Source: UBA2266 sp964406945
GTDB lineage: Bacteria; Planctomycetota; Phycisphaerae; Sedimentisphaerales; Anaerobacaceae
Assembly (NCBI GenBank): GCA_964406945.1
Contig: CAYOTO010000011.1
Location: 21,031-85,030 of the forward strand
Direction of reading: 5' to 3'
Length of the DNA: 64,000 bases
Shown here: positions 1 through 7,932 of the stretch, piece after piece
Layout: each line of letters begins with the position of its first letter
Numbering within the stretch: position 1 is the stretch's first letter
Notes under the pieces: model-generated
Databases searched by the model: none
What the model was told of the DNA's origin: nothing
Seen by the model: only the letters and a program-made list of their open reading frames with translations
Position numbers and translations under genes: made by a program

Positions 1-739
1 AGTAGCATAGTCTTGCGAACTCATTTTGAATACCCTCAGGATACGTATATTCATACGGTTGAAAAATACCGTTGCTCTCCAAATACTTGATCGACCGGGA
101 AAATTCAGGGCGCAGATAATCATGAATGCCCAAACGGATGTTGTTAAGAAACTCAGCTATTGCGCTACTGTGATAATTGAAAAGGTCCCGGTGAAACCAC
201 TCATAAAAGTCTGGCAGTACTGCTAACGACTGTTCCTGGTCAAGCGGTATGTTATTTTCATTGAAAATGCGGCGGATCTGGTGAACGACGCCGGACAGCC
301 TCGTAAAGCTATGCTTAGAGAGATTTCCGCAAATTTTTATAAAATCAACGCGTTTCAGCGATAAACGCGTCTCCAGATCTATTGAAGGTAGCCAGATTTT
401 GTCAACAGTTATTTTTGTGTCAAGCCAAGTTCTAAATTCTCTTGTTGCAGTACTGAGATTGTGGATAGAATTGTTTCGATTAAAGTTGGGAGTCTTACAA
501 ATTGCGCCGAGTGCCCTCAGGAAGGGCTGCTGCTCTCCGAGAATCTTCATGTCACAGCAGGACAACAGATCGACCAGGAGGATGTTAAAGAGCTTCTGGT
601 GTGTGCTGGATTTGAACCTAATCTCAGCATCAGGGTTTTCGCCCAGGACAGAGAGTACTTCGAAGTTGACCATTTCGTCGATCAACTGCTTTGTCGCAAG
701 AAGATAGACTACTTCCTTCTCAATGCTGGTAAGCTGCAT
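1..739 (-). CDS. Unrecognised protein, 3' end cut by the window edge
   Basis: An open frame of 246 codons runs from an ATG at 739 off the left edge without a stop. An AGGGAG ribosome site lies just upstream, and the gene begins 33 bp after the end of the DUF5076 gene on the same strand, so the two may be cotranscribed. The visible part is soluble, mostly helical-looking and moderately charged, with no signal peptide or membrane segment. Near residues 135-150 it has a K-H-S-F-T-R-L-S-G-V-V-H stretch. The R-x5-H spacing could recall HEPN-type nucleases, but one match is weak evidence. The base composition is more AT-rich than the neighbours, which may hint at a different origin. No family recognised. 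Confidence 0.6.
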   Translation of the reverse strand, partial: MQLTSIEKEVVYLLATKQLIDEMVNFEVLSVLGENPDAEIRFKSSTHQKLFNILLVDLLSCCDMKILGEQQPFLRALGAICKTPNFNRNNSIHNLSTATREFRTWLDTKITVDKIWLPSIDLETRLSLKRVDFIKICGNLSKHSFTRLSGVVHQIRRIFNENNIPLDQEQSLAVLPDFYEWFHRDLFNYHSSAIAEFLNNIRLGIHDYLRPEFSRSIKYLESNGIFQPYEYTYPEGIQNEFARLCY

Positions 740-772
740 CTGACATTCGCTCCCTTTTTAGCTCATAACTAT

Positions 773-1081
773 TTACTCGCGAACTTCGCCGGTGGCGTGG
801 TCGGTTGGGTTGTTCCATTCGGCGTCGAAGCCCTGTCGTATTCTATTGAGGACTTCTTCGGCGTTTCCCTTGCCGAGTTGTTCATGGGCGTTCGCGACGT
901 GCTTGGCAAGGTCCACGAGCATCATCCCCCATGCCAGCGGATCATCCCATATCTCAGGACGCAATGAGACGACCTGTTGGCCGTTGGCAACCCAGATGCG
1001 GGCGATTTCAAGGCCGTTGGGGTCGCTGAGTGCCGGGGCTGGTGCGTTCAGTTCGTTTTTGTTGCGGCTGAAGAATCCCAT
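773..1081 (-). CDS. DUF5076 domain protein
   Basis: A 102-residue soluble protein whose core (about residues 25-65) has an E-I-A-R-I-W-V-A-N-G stretch, then S-L-R-P-E-I-W-D-D-P-L-A-W-G and L-V-D-L-A-K-H-V-A. This is the conserved pattern of DUF5076, a small family of unknown function in Proteobacteria and Planctomycetes. The N-terminus begins with G-F-F-S-R-N-K. Length is typical for the family. It precedes the partial gene at the left edge by 33 bp on the same strand. No function is known and the context does not suggest one. Confidence 0.75.
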   Translation of the reverse strand: MGFFSRNKNELNAPAPALSDPNGLEIARIWVANGQQVVSLRPEIWDDPLAWGMMLVDLAKHVANAHEQLGKGNAEEVLNRIRQGFDAEWNNPTDHATGEVRE

Positions 1082-1174
1082 TCTGCTGCCTCCCTTAAAT
1101 TACGTACAAGGTAATCGTGCCCTGATGAATGCACACGTGCCTTGTTACCCAATCTCCGCATAGATGTCAAGCAT

Positions 1175-2476
1175 CTATTTTACAAAGCCGAGTTTTTCGG
1201 GGATGAACATTGAGATTTGCGGGATGAAGGTTGACAGCAGCAGAGCGGCTATCATTGCGATGAAGAACGGGACGATGTGTCTTAGCACTTTTGTGACCGT
1301 TGTGTTTGCGATTCCGCAGCCCAGGAACAGGCAGGTTCCGACCGGGGGCGTGCACAGGCCGATGCAGAGGTTCATGATCATGACGATTCCGAAGTGCAGC
1401 GGGTGCAGGCCGAGTCTGGTGGCGATGGGCAGGAAGATGGGCGTGAAGATGAGTATGGCGGGGGTCATGTCCATGAACGTGCCGACGGCCAGGAGGATTG
1501 CGTTTATCAGCAGCAGCAGTGCGATTTTGTTATCCGTCAGGTTGACCAGCGATGCGCTGATGCTCTGGGGTACGTTTTCCGACGCCAGCACCCACGACAT
1601 GGCCATGCTGGTTCCGATCAGCAGAAAGACCACGGCGGTCGTTACGCCGCACTGGAGCAGGATTTTGGGCAGGTCGCGGATTTTTACTTCGCCGTATACG
1701 GCCACCGCCAGGATAAACGAATACAGCACCGCCACGGCCGAGGCCTCGGTCGGCGTAAACCAGCCCAATAGAATGCCGCCGATTACGATGATGACCAGCA
1801 GCATTGCGGGTATCGCGGCGACGAACTTCCACAGGCCTTCGGCAAACCCGAACGTCTCGCCCTTGCCGTAGTTGTGGGCGACGGAGATTACGCCGCTGAC
1901 CAGCAGCAGGCCCATGCCGACCAGGACTCCCGGCAGAAAGCCCGCCATGAAGATGGCGGCTATCGAGACCGCCCCGCCGGTGGCCAGCGAATAAACGATC
2001 ATAACATTGCTGGGCGGGATGAGCAGGCCCGTCGTCGCGGCGGTGATTGTTACAGATGCGTTGAAGTCGCGTTCGTAGCCCATTTTGTTCATCAAGGGGA
2101 CCATGAACCCACCTACCGACGAGACGGCCGCCGTCGCCGAGCCGGATATCGCCCCGAAGAGCATGCACGTAAGGATGTTCACGAACGCCAGGCCCCCGCG
2201 GAACCGTCCGACCAGGACGTTGGCGAAGTCTATGAGCCGACGCGCGATGCCCCCGTGGCCCATCAACTGGCCCGAGAGGATGAAGAACGGAATCGCCAGC
2301 AGTGCGAAGCTGTCGATGCCGGTGGCGATTTTGTGCGCCACCGCGGTGAATGCGGGCATGTCGCCCATCGACAGGAACGCCAGAACCGTCGCGATGCCCA
2401 TGCAGAATGCCACCGGGACGTTCAGCAGCAGCAGGATGATGAAACTGACCACCAGTACGAATACGGGTAAATCCAC
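1175..2476 (-). CDS. dctM: TRAP transporter large permease DctM
   Basis: A 433-residue very hydrophobic protein with about 12 predicted membrane helices and the DctM family hallmarks: N-V-P-V-A-F-C-M-G near residue 20, A-I-P-F-F-I-L-S-G near 62, G-A-I-S-G-S-A-T-A-A near 108 and L-I-P-P-S-N near 150. It forms the substrate channel of a tripartite ATP-independent periplasmic transporter driven by an ion gradient. It is the last gene of a dctP-dctQ-dctM operon on the minus strand and starts 36 bp after dctQ. The substrate cannot be read from the permease; C4-dicarboxylates, uronates and other carboxylates are all handled by this family. Length is normal. Confidence 0.95.
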   Translation of the reverse strand: MDLPVFVLVVSFIILLLLNVPVAFCMGIATVLAFLSMGDMPAFTAVAHKIATGIDSFALLAIPFFILSGQLMGHGGIARRLIDFANVLVGRFRGGLAFVNILTCMLFGAISGSATAAVSSVGGFMVPLMNKMGYERDFNASVTITAATTGLLIPPSNVMIVYSLATGGAVSIAAIFMAGFLPGVLVGMGLLLVSGVISVAHNYGKGETFGFAEGLWKFVAAIPAMLLVIIVIGGILLGWFTPTEASAVAVLYSFILAVAVYGEVKIRDLPKILLQCGVTTAVVFLLIGTSMAMSWVLASENVPQSISASLVNLTDNKIALLLLINAILLAVGTFMDMTPAILIFTPIFLPIATRLGLHPLHFGIVMIMNLCIGLCTPPVGTCLFLGCGIANTTVTKVLRHIVPFFIAMIAALLLSTFIPQISMFIPEKLGFVK

Positions 2477-2512
2477 TTGGCTGTCCTTTCGCCGATATGT
2501 TCGTTTGTCTTG

Positions 2513-3061
2513 TCAGTCCAGACTGGCCTGCTCGCGTTCGGCCGGTGCGCTTACGGTTTCGTCGGTCCTGCCGGCGCCGGATGCGTGCAGCAGCCGCTCG
2601 ACCAGGCCGATCACGCTGTACAGCGTGAGGAAGAACCCGCTGATGGGTATTGCCAAGTAGACATAGCCGACCTTCACGCCCAGAGCGGGCGAAAGCTGTT
2701 CGAGCTGTAAGGTGTTTACGACTAGGCTCGTTCCGCCGACGACCATAACCAGCAGCGAGAACGCCGCGACGCATAGAAACACAACTATCTCGGTTGCCAG
2801 TCTGGCGCCGGGCGGCAGCAGGCTTACGAAGTAGTCGATGCCGAGGTGCGCGCCGCGGTTTAGCGCGACCGCCGAGCCGAGCAGCGAGACCCAGATAAGC
2901 ATGAATACCGCCAGTTCCTCGGTCCAGGTGCTCGGATCGTTGAGCACGAAGCGGGTGAAGACCTGCCAGAGCACGTCCAGGACCAGGACGGCCACGACGA
3001 CCATCACCAGAACTTCCAGCGAGCGGTCCAGTACGGTTTTGATTGTCTTGAAAACGCTCAT
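2513..3061 (-). CDS. dctQ: TRAP transporter small permease DctQ
   Basis: A 182-residue membrane protein with four hydrophobic helices (about residues 17-38, 50-67, 90-110 and 130-152). It has the family motif W-T-E-E-L-A-V-F-M-L-I-W near residue 41 and G-A-H-L-G-I-D near 70. It is the small membrane subunit that pairs with DctM. Its ATG overlaps the stop of dctP by 4 bp (ATGA at 3058-3061), so translation is probably coupled. The C-terminal 25 residues are polar and cytoplasmic. Confidence 0.92.
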   Translation of the reverse strand: MSVFKTIKTVLDRSLEVLVMVVVAVLVLDVLWQVFTRFVLNDPSTWTEELAVFMLIWVSLLGSAVALNRGAHLGIDYFVSLLPPGARLATEIVVFLCVAAFSLLVMVVGGTSLVVNTLQLEQLSPALGVKVGYVYLAIPISGFFLTLYSVIGLVERLLHASGAGRTDETVSAPAEREQASLD

Positions 3062-4035
3062 TTTACCTCTTGAATTCTTTCGATCAGATCGCCGATTTCG
3101 GTGCCTTCGAACTCATCCCAGACCGGTTTGACCGAATCGCGGAAGGGCTGCTTGTCGGGCCGGAGGATTTCCACACCGTGCTCCTGAACCGTTTTGAGGT
3201 CTTTTTGCTCGGCCTGGGCCCAGATTTCTCTCTGGTAGACGACGGATTCATCCACCGCCGACTGGAGTATCTGCTGCTGCTCTTCGCCCAGGCGGTTCCA
3301 GACCTTCGTGCTGATGATGAGGATGTCGGGCAGGCGGGTGTGTTCGTCCAGCGTGTAGTATTTGCAGACTTCGTAATGCCGGGAGGTGCGGAAGGAGGGC
3401 GGGTTGTTTTCGGCTCCGTCCACGACGCCCTGGTCGAGAGAGGTGTAGAGTTCGCCCCAGGGGATCGGCGTCGGCGAGCCGCCCATGGCTTTGACCATTT
3501 TCATGCTCATTTCGCTGTTCTGGACGCGGATTTTCATGCCGCCCAGATCAGAGGGCTTGTTGATTCGCTCTTTGGTATAGAAGCTGCGGGCCCCGGCGTC
3601 GTAGTAGCACAAACCGCGGAGGCGTTTGCTGCGGCCGGCCAGCAGCAGTTCCTTGCCTATTGGGCCGTTGAGAGCCTTCCAGAAGTGCTCGGCGTCGCGG
3701 AACAGATACGGGATGCCGAAGACCTTCATTTTAGGTACGAAGCCTTCCATCGGGGCGCTGGAAGTCTTGGTCATGGCGAGATAGCCGAGCTGCAGGGCTT
3801 CGATGCATTCCTTTTCGTTGCCGAGCTGCTCGTTGGGGAAGACCTCGACCCGCATTCTGCCTTCGGATTTTTCGTCGACCTTTTCGGCCATGAAGATCAT
3901 GGCTTTGTGGACCGGGTGGGTTATGTCCAGGCCGTGGGCCAGTTTGAGTTCGACCGCCGGTTTGCCGCCGGCGGCGCAGCAGAAAACCGCCGCGAGTAAC
4001 AGGGTTGTTCCGAGCGGGCGAAAGCCGGGTTTCAT
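3058..4035 (-). CDS. dctP: TRAP transporter substrate-binding protein DctP
   Basis: A 325-residue periplasmic solute receptor. Residues 1-24 form a secretion signal ending in a C-C-A-A-G-G stretch; a lipoprotein form is possible but the lipobox is poor. The mature part has the DctP signatures: L-K-L-A-H-G near 31, F-P-N-E-Q-L-G-N near 66, the carboxylate-binding arginine region M-K-I-R-V-Q-N-S near 167, and P-W-G-E-L-Y-T-S-L-D-Q-G-V-V-D-G-A-E-N-N near 188. The arginine implies an organic-acid ligand. The gene heads the TRAP operon and is separated from the upstream aldo/keto reductase by a 370-bp region. A uronate ligand would fit the uronate genes at 55-64 kb, but that is inference. Confidence 0.93.
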   Translation of the reverse strand: MKPGFRPLGTTLLLAAVFCCAAGGKPAVELKLAHGLDITHPVHKAMIFMAEKVDEKSEGRMRVEVFPNEQLGNEKECIEALQLGYLAMTKTSSAPMEGFVPKMKVFGIPYLFRDAEHFWKALNGPIGKELLLAGRSKRLRGLCYYDAGARSFYTKERINKPSDLGGMKIRVQNSEMSMKMVKAMGGSPTPIPWGELYTSLDQGVVDGAENNPPSFRTSRHYEVCKYYTLDEHTRLPDILIISTKVWNRLGEEQQQILQSAVDESVVYQREIWAQAEQKDLKTVQEHGVEILRPDKQPFRDSVKPVWDEFEGTEIGDLIERIQEVK

Positions 4036-4289
4036 TGCTCACCTCGTTAGAAAAATCAGGATAAGCCCGATGGGCCGGTGAGAATATAACACAGGACAAG
4101 GCGATTTGGCAAGGCGATTGCCCACGCACGCGTCTGAGGTGTACGAAAACCTTCTGGCCAAGGCGAACACAGCCGGCTGTCATGCTGAGCGAAGCGAAGC
4201 ATCTGGGCCGCGAAAGAAAATTCCAGCCAGAAACTCGTCCAATGTGCCGCAAATTATTCGTGCACCCCGCGTCCGGGCGGGTGAATTCG
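4036..4289. other. Intergenic region between divergent dctP and the aldo/keto reductase
   Basis: No gene is supported here. The stretch carries the leader of the TRAP operon on the minus strand and a short interspersed repeat (listed separately). Open frames that cross it have no ribosome site and translate the repeat. Confidence 0.6.
4178..4206. repeat. Short dispersed intergenic repeat (HAERSEAS-type)
   Basis: The sequence TGTCATGCTGAGCGAAGCGA followed by AGCATCT is the core of a widely dispersed bacterial intergenic repeat. Its translations (C-H-A-E-R-S-E-A-S on one strand, R-C-F-A-S-L-S-M-T on the other) recur in many spurious annotated proteins. It contains an imperfect palindrome with ATGCT / AGCAT arms and an internal GCGAA tandem. 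Only one copy was noticed in this window. Confidence 0.55.
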
Positions 4290-4318
4290 TTGCGGTTGGG
4301 CGTGGCAAATGGTAAAAT
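4290..4318 (+). promoter_or_regulatory. Probable sigma-70 type promoter of the aldo/keto reductase
   Basis: TTGCGG at 4290-4295, a 17-bp spacer and TAAAAT at 4313-4318. The start codon of the reductase lies about 90 bp downstream. Several other operon heads in the window have the same TTGnnn-N17-TAAAAT layout, which supports the call. Confidence 0.45.
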
Positions 4319-4405
4319 GGGGGCAAAATGATACGTTGGCGGCTTTTCGCGGCAATGCGGACGTAATTTGGCTTGCTATGCGGAGCGCCGGGAAGGAGTA
4401 TACAA

Positions 4406-5317
4406 ATGCACAGAGAGCAGATAAATCGCAGACAATTCATTGCAACGACGACGGCGGTGGCGGGGGCGGCGGTTATTCCGCTCAGAGCCGATGCGGCAAA
4501 CAAGCAGAAGAAACTCACGGCGACCGACCAGGTCAAGCTGGGCAAGACCGGTATTAAGCTCAGTCGTCTGGGTATGGGGACCGGCAGCAAGGGCGGCAGC
4601 ATTCAGCGGGGCCTCGGGCAGAAGGAATTTACAAAGCTCCTCAGGTACGCATACGATCGCGGGATTACGTATATCGACACGGCCGATTCGTACAAAACGC
4701 ACGGGATGGTGAAGGAGGCGATTAAGGGTCTGCCGAGGGAGAAGCTGTTTATTCAGTCGAAGATGCCGGGCAGGCCGGAGAATCCGCTCGAAACGCTGGA
4801 CCGTTATCGCAGCGAACTGGGCGTGGACTATATCGACAGTCTGCTGGTGCACTGCACCGTTACGCCGAACTGGGACGAGGAGCGCAAACGCCTGGTCGAG
4901 GCCTTCGAAAAGGCCAAGGAAAAGAAGATAATCCGGGCCCACGGTACGAGCTGTCACAGCTTGCCGGCGCTCAAGCGTGCCGCCGAGTTCGGCTGGGTAG
5001 ACGTGAATCTCGTTCGCGTGAATCCGCAGGGTGCGCACATGGATACGCCCGCCCAGCGGTGGAACGCAAAAAGCGACACCTCGCACGTCGAGCCGGTGAT
5101 GGAGCAGATTAAAATCATGCGCAAGAACGGACACGGCATAATCGGCATGAAGATCATCGGCAACGGCGACTTCACAAACGCCGAGGACCGCGAGAAGTCC
5201 GTTCGGTTCGCCATGCAGTGCGAGCTGCTGGACGCGGTGGTGATCGGGTTCAAGAGCACCGGCGAAATCGACGAGGCGATCAGACGGATGAACGCGGCTC
5301 TGGCCGAGACGGCTTGA
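4406..5317 (+). CDS. Tat-exported aldo/keto reductase
   Basis: A 303-residue protein. The chosen ATG has GGAAGGAG 8 bp upstream and gives a twin-arginine signal (N-R-R-Q-F-I-A-T-T-T-A-V-A-G-A-A) that ends near residue 27. The remaining part is an aldo/keto reductase barrel: L-G-K-T-G-I-K-L-S-R-L-G-M-G-T near 40, the catalytic-type Y-I-D-T-A-D-S-Y near 90, and V-D-Y-I-D-S-L-L-V-H near 140. The closing segment G-H-G-I-I-G-M-K-I-I-G-N-G-D is typical of exported family members in Planctomycetes. The lysine of the usual tetrad falls in I-Q-S-K-M. The family normally uses NADPH, but an exported protein suggests either a cofactor folded in before export or a different role. It stands alone, with no operon partner. 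The substrate is unknown. Confidence 0.85.
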   Translation: MHREQINRRQFIATTTAVAGAAVIPLRADAANKQKKLTATDQVKLGKTGIKLSRLGMGTGSKGGSIQRGLGQKEFTKLLRYAYDRGITYIDTADSYKTHGMVKEAIKGLPREKLFIQSKMPGRPENPLETLDRYRSELGVDYIDSLLVHCTVTPNWDEERKRLVEAFEKAKEKKIIRAHGTSCHSLPALKRAAEFGWVDVNLVRVNPQGAHMDTPAQRWNAKSDTSHVEPVMEQIKIMRKNGHGIIGMKIIGNGDFTNAEDREKSVRFAMQCELLDAVVIGFKSTGEIDEAIRRMNAALAETA

Positions 5318-5369
5318 AGCCGGACCCACAACGGCGACGCATCTAATAGCAGGCGGTTTGGCCGCGGCG

Positions 5370-5990
5370 TTATCGCGCGGCCCGGCCCAGGTCCGATTCG
5401 AGTTCGGTGAGAATCTTGTTCATGGAGGTGCTCAGGCCCGCTACGAGGGCTTCCGGGCTTTTGCGTTCGATCACGGTTGAGGTTCTGTAGGTCTTCTTGA
5501 ATACGATCACAGGGTCCGGCTCACGCTCGGAGATCAGGAAGAACTTGATGGCCAGTACCGCTTCGGGCGGGTCGTCACCGGCAAAGTCGCCATACAGGGC
5601 CAACACATTGCCGTCGAGCGTGTAGGCGGCGTCGATGAAGCTGTTGCGCGAGAGAACTGTTTCGAACACGTCCGAATCGCTGAGCCACTCTCTGGTAATT
5701 GCGGTTACCATTTCGCCGGGGGCGATGAGGTATTCGTTATAAAAATCGGCGTCGTATTCGTAACGGCCGGTGCGATACATGAGCGATTTGGTTGCGAATT
5801 CCTCGCTTACTGCGAAGCGGCGGACGCCGAGCACGGCTGAGGCGGTCTTTTGCACGGTCCGGTCGGGCCGGTCCACTTCCAGAACGTAGGACTGTTTGGT
5901 GTATTCTTTCTGGCCGGCGCAGCCTGCGACAATAATGCACAGCGCGACACAGGCGTTCAGCAGAAAACGTTTGGCTGCCATGGCAATCAT
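5370..5990 (-). CDS. ABC-type transport auxiliary lipoprotein (PqiC / ABC_trans_aux family)
   Basis: A 206-residue lipoprotein. The signal peptide is followed by a V-A-G-C lipobox with the modified cysteine near residue 24. The mature domain starts with Y-V-L-E-V-D-R-P, continues with V-L-G-V-R-R-F-A-V-S-E-E-F, and has the M-Y-R-T-G-R-Y-E-Y-D-A-D-F-Y-N-E-Y segment characteristic of this auxiliary family (DUF330/PF03886). The gene is the last of the four-gene Mla-type operon and overlaps the mlaD-like stop by 4 bp. It probably sits on the periplasmic face of the outer membrane and helps the MCE protein move lipid between membranes. Confidence 0.85.
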   Translation of the reverse strand: MIAMAAKRFLLNACVALCIIVAGCAGQKEYTKQSYVLEVDRPDRTVQKTASAVLGVRRFAVSEEFATKSLMYRTGRYEYDADFYNEYLIAPGEMVTAITREWLSDSDVFETVLSRNSFIDAAYTLDGNVLALYGDFAGDDPPEAVLAIKFFLISEREPDPVIVFKKTYRTSTVIERKSPEALVAGLSTSMNKILTELESDLGRAAR

Positions 5991-7111
5991 TCAAGCACCT
6001 CCGATTGTCGCGGGGGTTTTCCAAAAAAGAGTTGACCGGGGTTTCTTTTGAGATTCTCGGTAAGTTCTCTGAGGTTTTCCGAGGCCCGTCGGAAGTTGTC
6101 GAGCACCTGCTCGATCTGCGGCTCGCGCGTCGAGAGCAGTCTTTCGATGCTTTTGAGCGATGCGTTGAGCCGCGACACGGCCAGGGCGATATTGGCCGAT
6201 CGCTGCTTGCCTTCGGGCGCTTCGAGCATCGCGTTGAGGCGGGCGATGGTGGTCGCGACGCTTTCGGGTTCGGCGTTCGGATCGGTCGGCGCCAGCAGTT
6301 GTTCGAGCCTTTGGTTTGTCTTTCTGGCCTCGGCAAAGAGACTCTGAACTTCTTGACTGAGCGCCGGGACGTTGGCGTCTTCGACGGCTTTGTTGGCGGT
6401 CGTGACCAGCTTTGCGACAGTTTCGTTCGTTTGACGCATCTCCGAAAGCAGGTTCTCCAGTTCGCCGCTGATGGCCGGCACGTTGGCGTCGTCGACGGCC
6501 TTTTGCGTTGTCTCCAGCAGCTTCTCTATGGCCAGGCCTATTCGCTCGGTGTCGAGCTTTTCGAGCTTGTAAAGAATGCGGTTTATAGAGCTTTTAATCG
6601 TAGTCAGTTCACCCGGGGCCGACGGGATGAAAAGATTTTCAGGTTTCCATTCGGGTTGCGTAACGGGGTATCTGTTGGGATCGAGGAAGACGCCTTCGAG
6701 GTATGCGCGGTTGGTAAGGAGATTGGAGGCAAGTCTGAGACGGTAACCTTTTTCCACCATCTTCTTTATATACTGCTTTCGCTCTCTTTCGCTCATTTCC
6801 GGATTGGCTTTCGTGTCAAGCGTGCCGGTAACGAGGACATAGCGCTGGTATCGGGTGCGGTCCACGTCGTCGGGCAAATCGTATTCGCTGGCGACGAAGG
6901 TGATCTTCTTGACTTCACCTCTCTTGACGCCCCGGTCTTCCACGGCGGCACCCACATCCAGCCCGCTCACGGACGAATCGAAGTATGTCTCGAAGACCAC
7001 CTGGTCTCTTTCGAACAGACCCGCTCCCAATGCGACGACGGCGACTGTGATGAGCAGAACGCCGACTATCACAAACAAGCCCGTCTTGAAATAGCTTGGT
7101 TTGCCGTCCAT
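5987..7111 (-). CDS. mlaD: MCE / MlaD-family lipid-binding protein
   Basis: A 374-residue protein with one N-terminal membrane helix (residues about 11-31), then an MCE beta-barrel domain at roughly residues 38-145 (F-E-T-Y-F-D-S-S-V-S-G-L-D-V-G-A-A-V near 40). A long helical coiled-coil region fills most of residues 170-350. The region contains related repeats N-V-P-A-I-S-G-E-L-E-N-L-L and N-V-P-A-L-S-Q-E-V-Q-S-L-F, which look like an internal duplication. Longer than E. coli MlaD (183 residues) and closer to PqiB/YebT-like single-MCE proteins with a helical needle. It sits between the ATPase and the lipoprotein in the operon and would form the periplasmic lipid channel. Confidence 0.88.
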   Translation of the reverse strand: MDGKPSYFKTGLFVIVGVLLITVAVVALGAGLFERDQVVFETYFDSSVSGLDVGAAVEDRGVKRGEVKKITFVASEYDLPDDVDRTRYQRYVLVTGTLDTKANPEMSERERKQYIKKMVEKGYRLRLASNLLTNRAYLEGVFLDPNRYPVTQPEWKPENLFIPSAPGELTTIKSSINRILYKLEKLDTERIGLAIEKLLETTQKAVDDANVPAISGELENLLSEMRQTNETVAKLVTTANKAVEDANVPALSQEVQSLFAEARKTNQRLEQLLAPTDPNAEPESVATTIARLNAMLEAPEGKQRSANIALAVSRLNASLKSIERLLSTREPQIEQVLDNFRRASENLRELTENLKRNPGQLFFGKPPRQSEVLE

Positions 7112-7140
7112 TTTCTAATCCTGCAAAGTCGTTTTTCTAC

Positions 7141-7926
7141 TCAATCTTCCGATTTACTCGTCTCTTTCACGGATGCTTCGCGATTGAAGAACCGCCGAAC
7201 CCGTTCGTCCTCGCTTTTTGTGCGAAGATCCTCAGGGCTGCCTCTTGCGATTATTGTTTTCGCTTCCTTATCGAGCATTACGACCTCATCTGCAACAGCG
7301 AAAACGCTGGATAGTTCGTGGCTGACTATCACGAATGTTATATTCAACGTACCGGCCAGTTCCAGTATCAAATCGTCCATCTGTGCAGAGGTGATCGGGT
7401 CCAGTCCCGCCGAGGGTTCGTCCAGAAAAAGTATTTGCGGATCCAGGGCCATTGCTCTTGCGATGGCGGCTCTCTTCTTCATGCCCCCGCTGAGTTCGGC
7501 CGGCATTTTGTGCGCCGCCTTGGCAAGGCCGACTACCTTAAGCTTCATCCGGGCGATAAACTCTTTGGCGTTTCTGGGCAGGTTGGTGAATTCATTTAAG
7601 ACGAAGCAGATGTTGTCCAGCAGATTCATCGAGCCGAACAGCGCCCCGTTCTGGTACATTACACCGATATTTCTCAGAATCTGCGTTCGCTCTTTGGTGT
7701 CGGCGGAGACTATGTCGCGGCCGTCTATGAGGATTTTGCCCGAATCGGGTTTGCGCAGCCCTATCATCTGCTTGAGCAGGGTGGTCTTGCCGGACCCGGA
7801 GCCGCCGAGTATGACCACTACCTGGCCGGGTATCACCTCGAAAGATATGTTCTCGAGGATGGTCGTATCGCCGTAGGCGGCTTTTACATCTTCGACCCGG
7901 ATTATGGGTTCGGCTGTCGTGTTCAT
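7141..7926 (-). CDS. mlaF: Mla-type lipid ABC transporter ATPase
   Basis: A 261-residue ABC ATPase with Walker A G-G-S-G-S-G-K-T-T near residue 41, a Q-loop in M-Y-Q-N-G-A-L-F-G near 90, the signature L-S-G-G-M-K-K-R near 145 and Walker B I-L-F-L-D-E-P-S-A-G-L-D near 165. The L-S-G-G-M-K-K-R signature and the Q-N-G-A-L-F-G loop are those of the MlaF/Ttg2A group. The C-terminal 30 residues are charged. It energises the permease encoded immediately upstream (6-bp gap). Substrate in this family: phospholipids or sterol-like lipids. Confidence 0.93.
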   Translation of the reverse strand: MNTTAEPIIRVEDVKAAYGDTTILENISFEVIPGQVVVILGGSGSGKTTLLKQMIGLRKPDSGKILIDGRDIVSADTKERTQILRNIGVMYQNGALFGSMNLLDNICFVLNEFTNLPRNAKEFIARMKLKVVGLAKAAHKMPAELSGGMKKRAAIARAMALDPQILFLDEPSAGLDPITSAQMDDLILELAGTLNITFVIVSHELSSVFAVADEVVMLDKEAKTIIARGSPEDLRTKSEDERVRRFFNREASVKETSKSED

Positions 7927-7932
7927 CTTCTT

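Noticed and set aside
1530..2774. A 414-codon minus-strand open frame rich in Arg, Gly and Pro
   Set aside because: It is the shadow of dctM/dctQ in another frame of GC-rich DNA; dctM and dctQ have clear family motifs.
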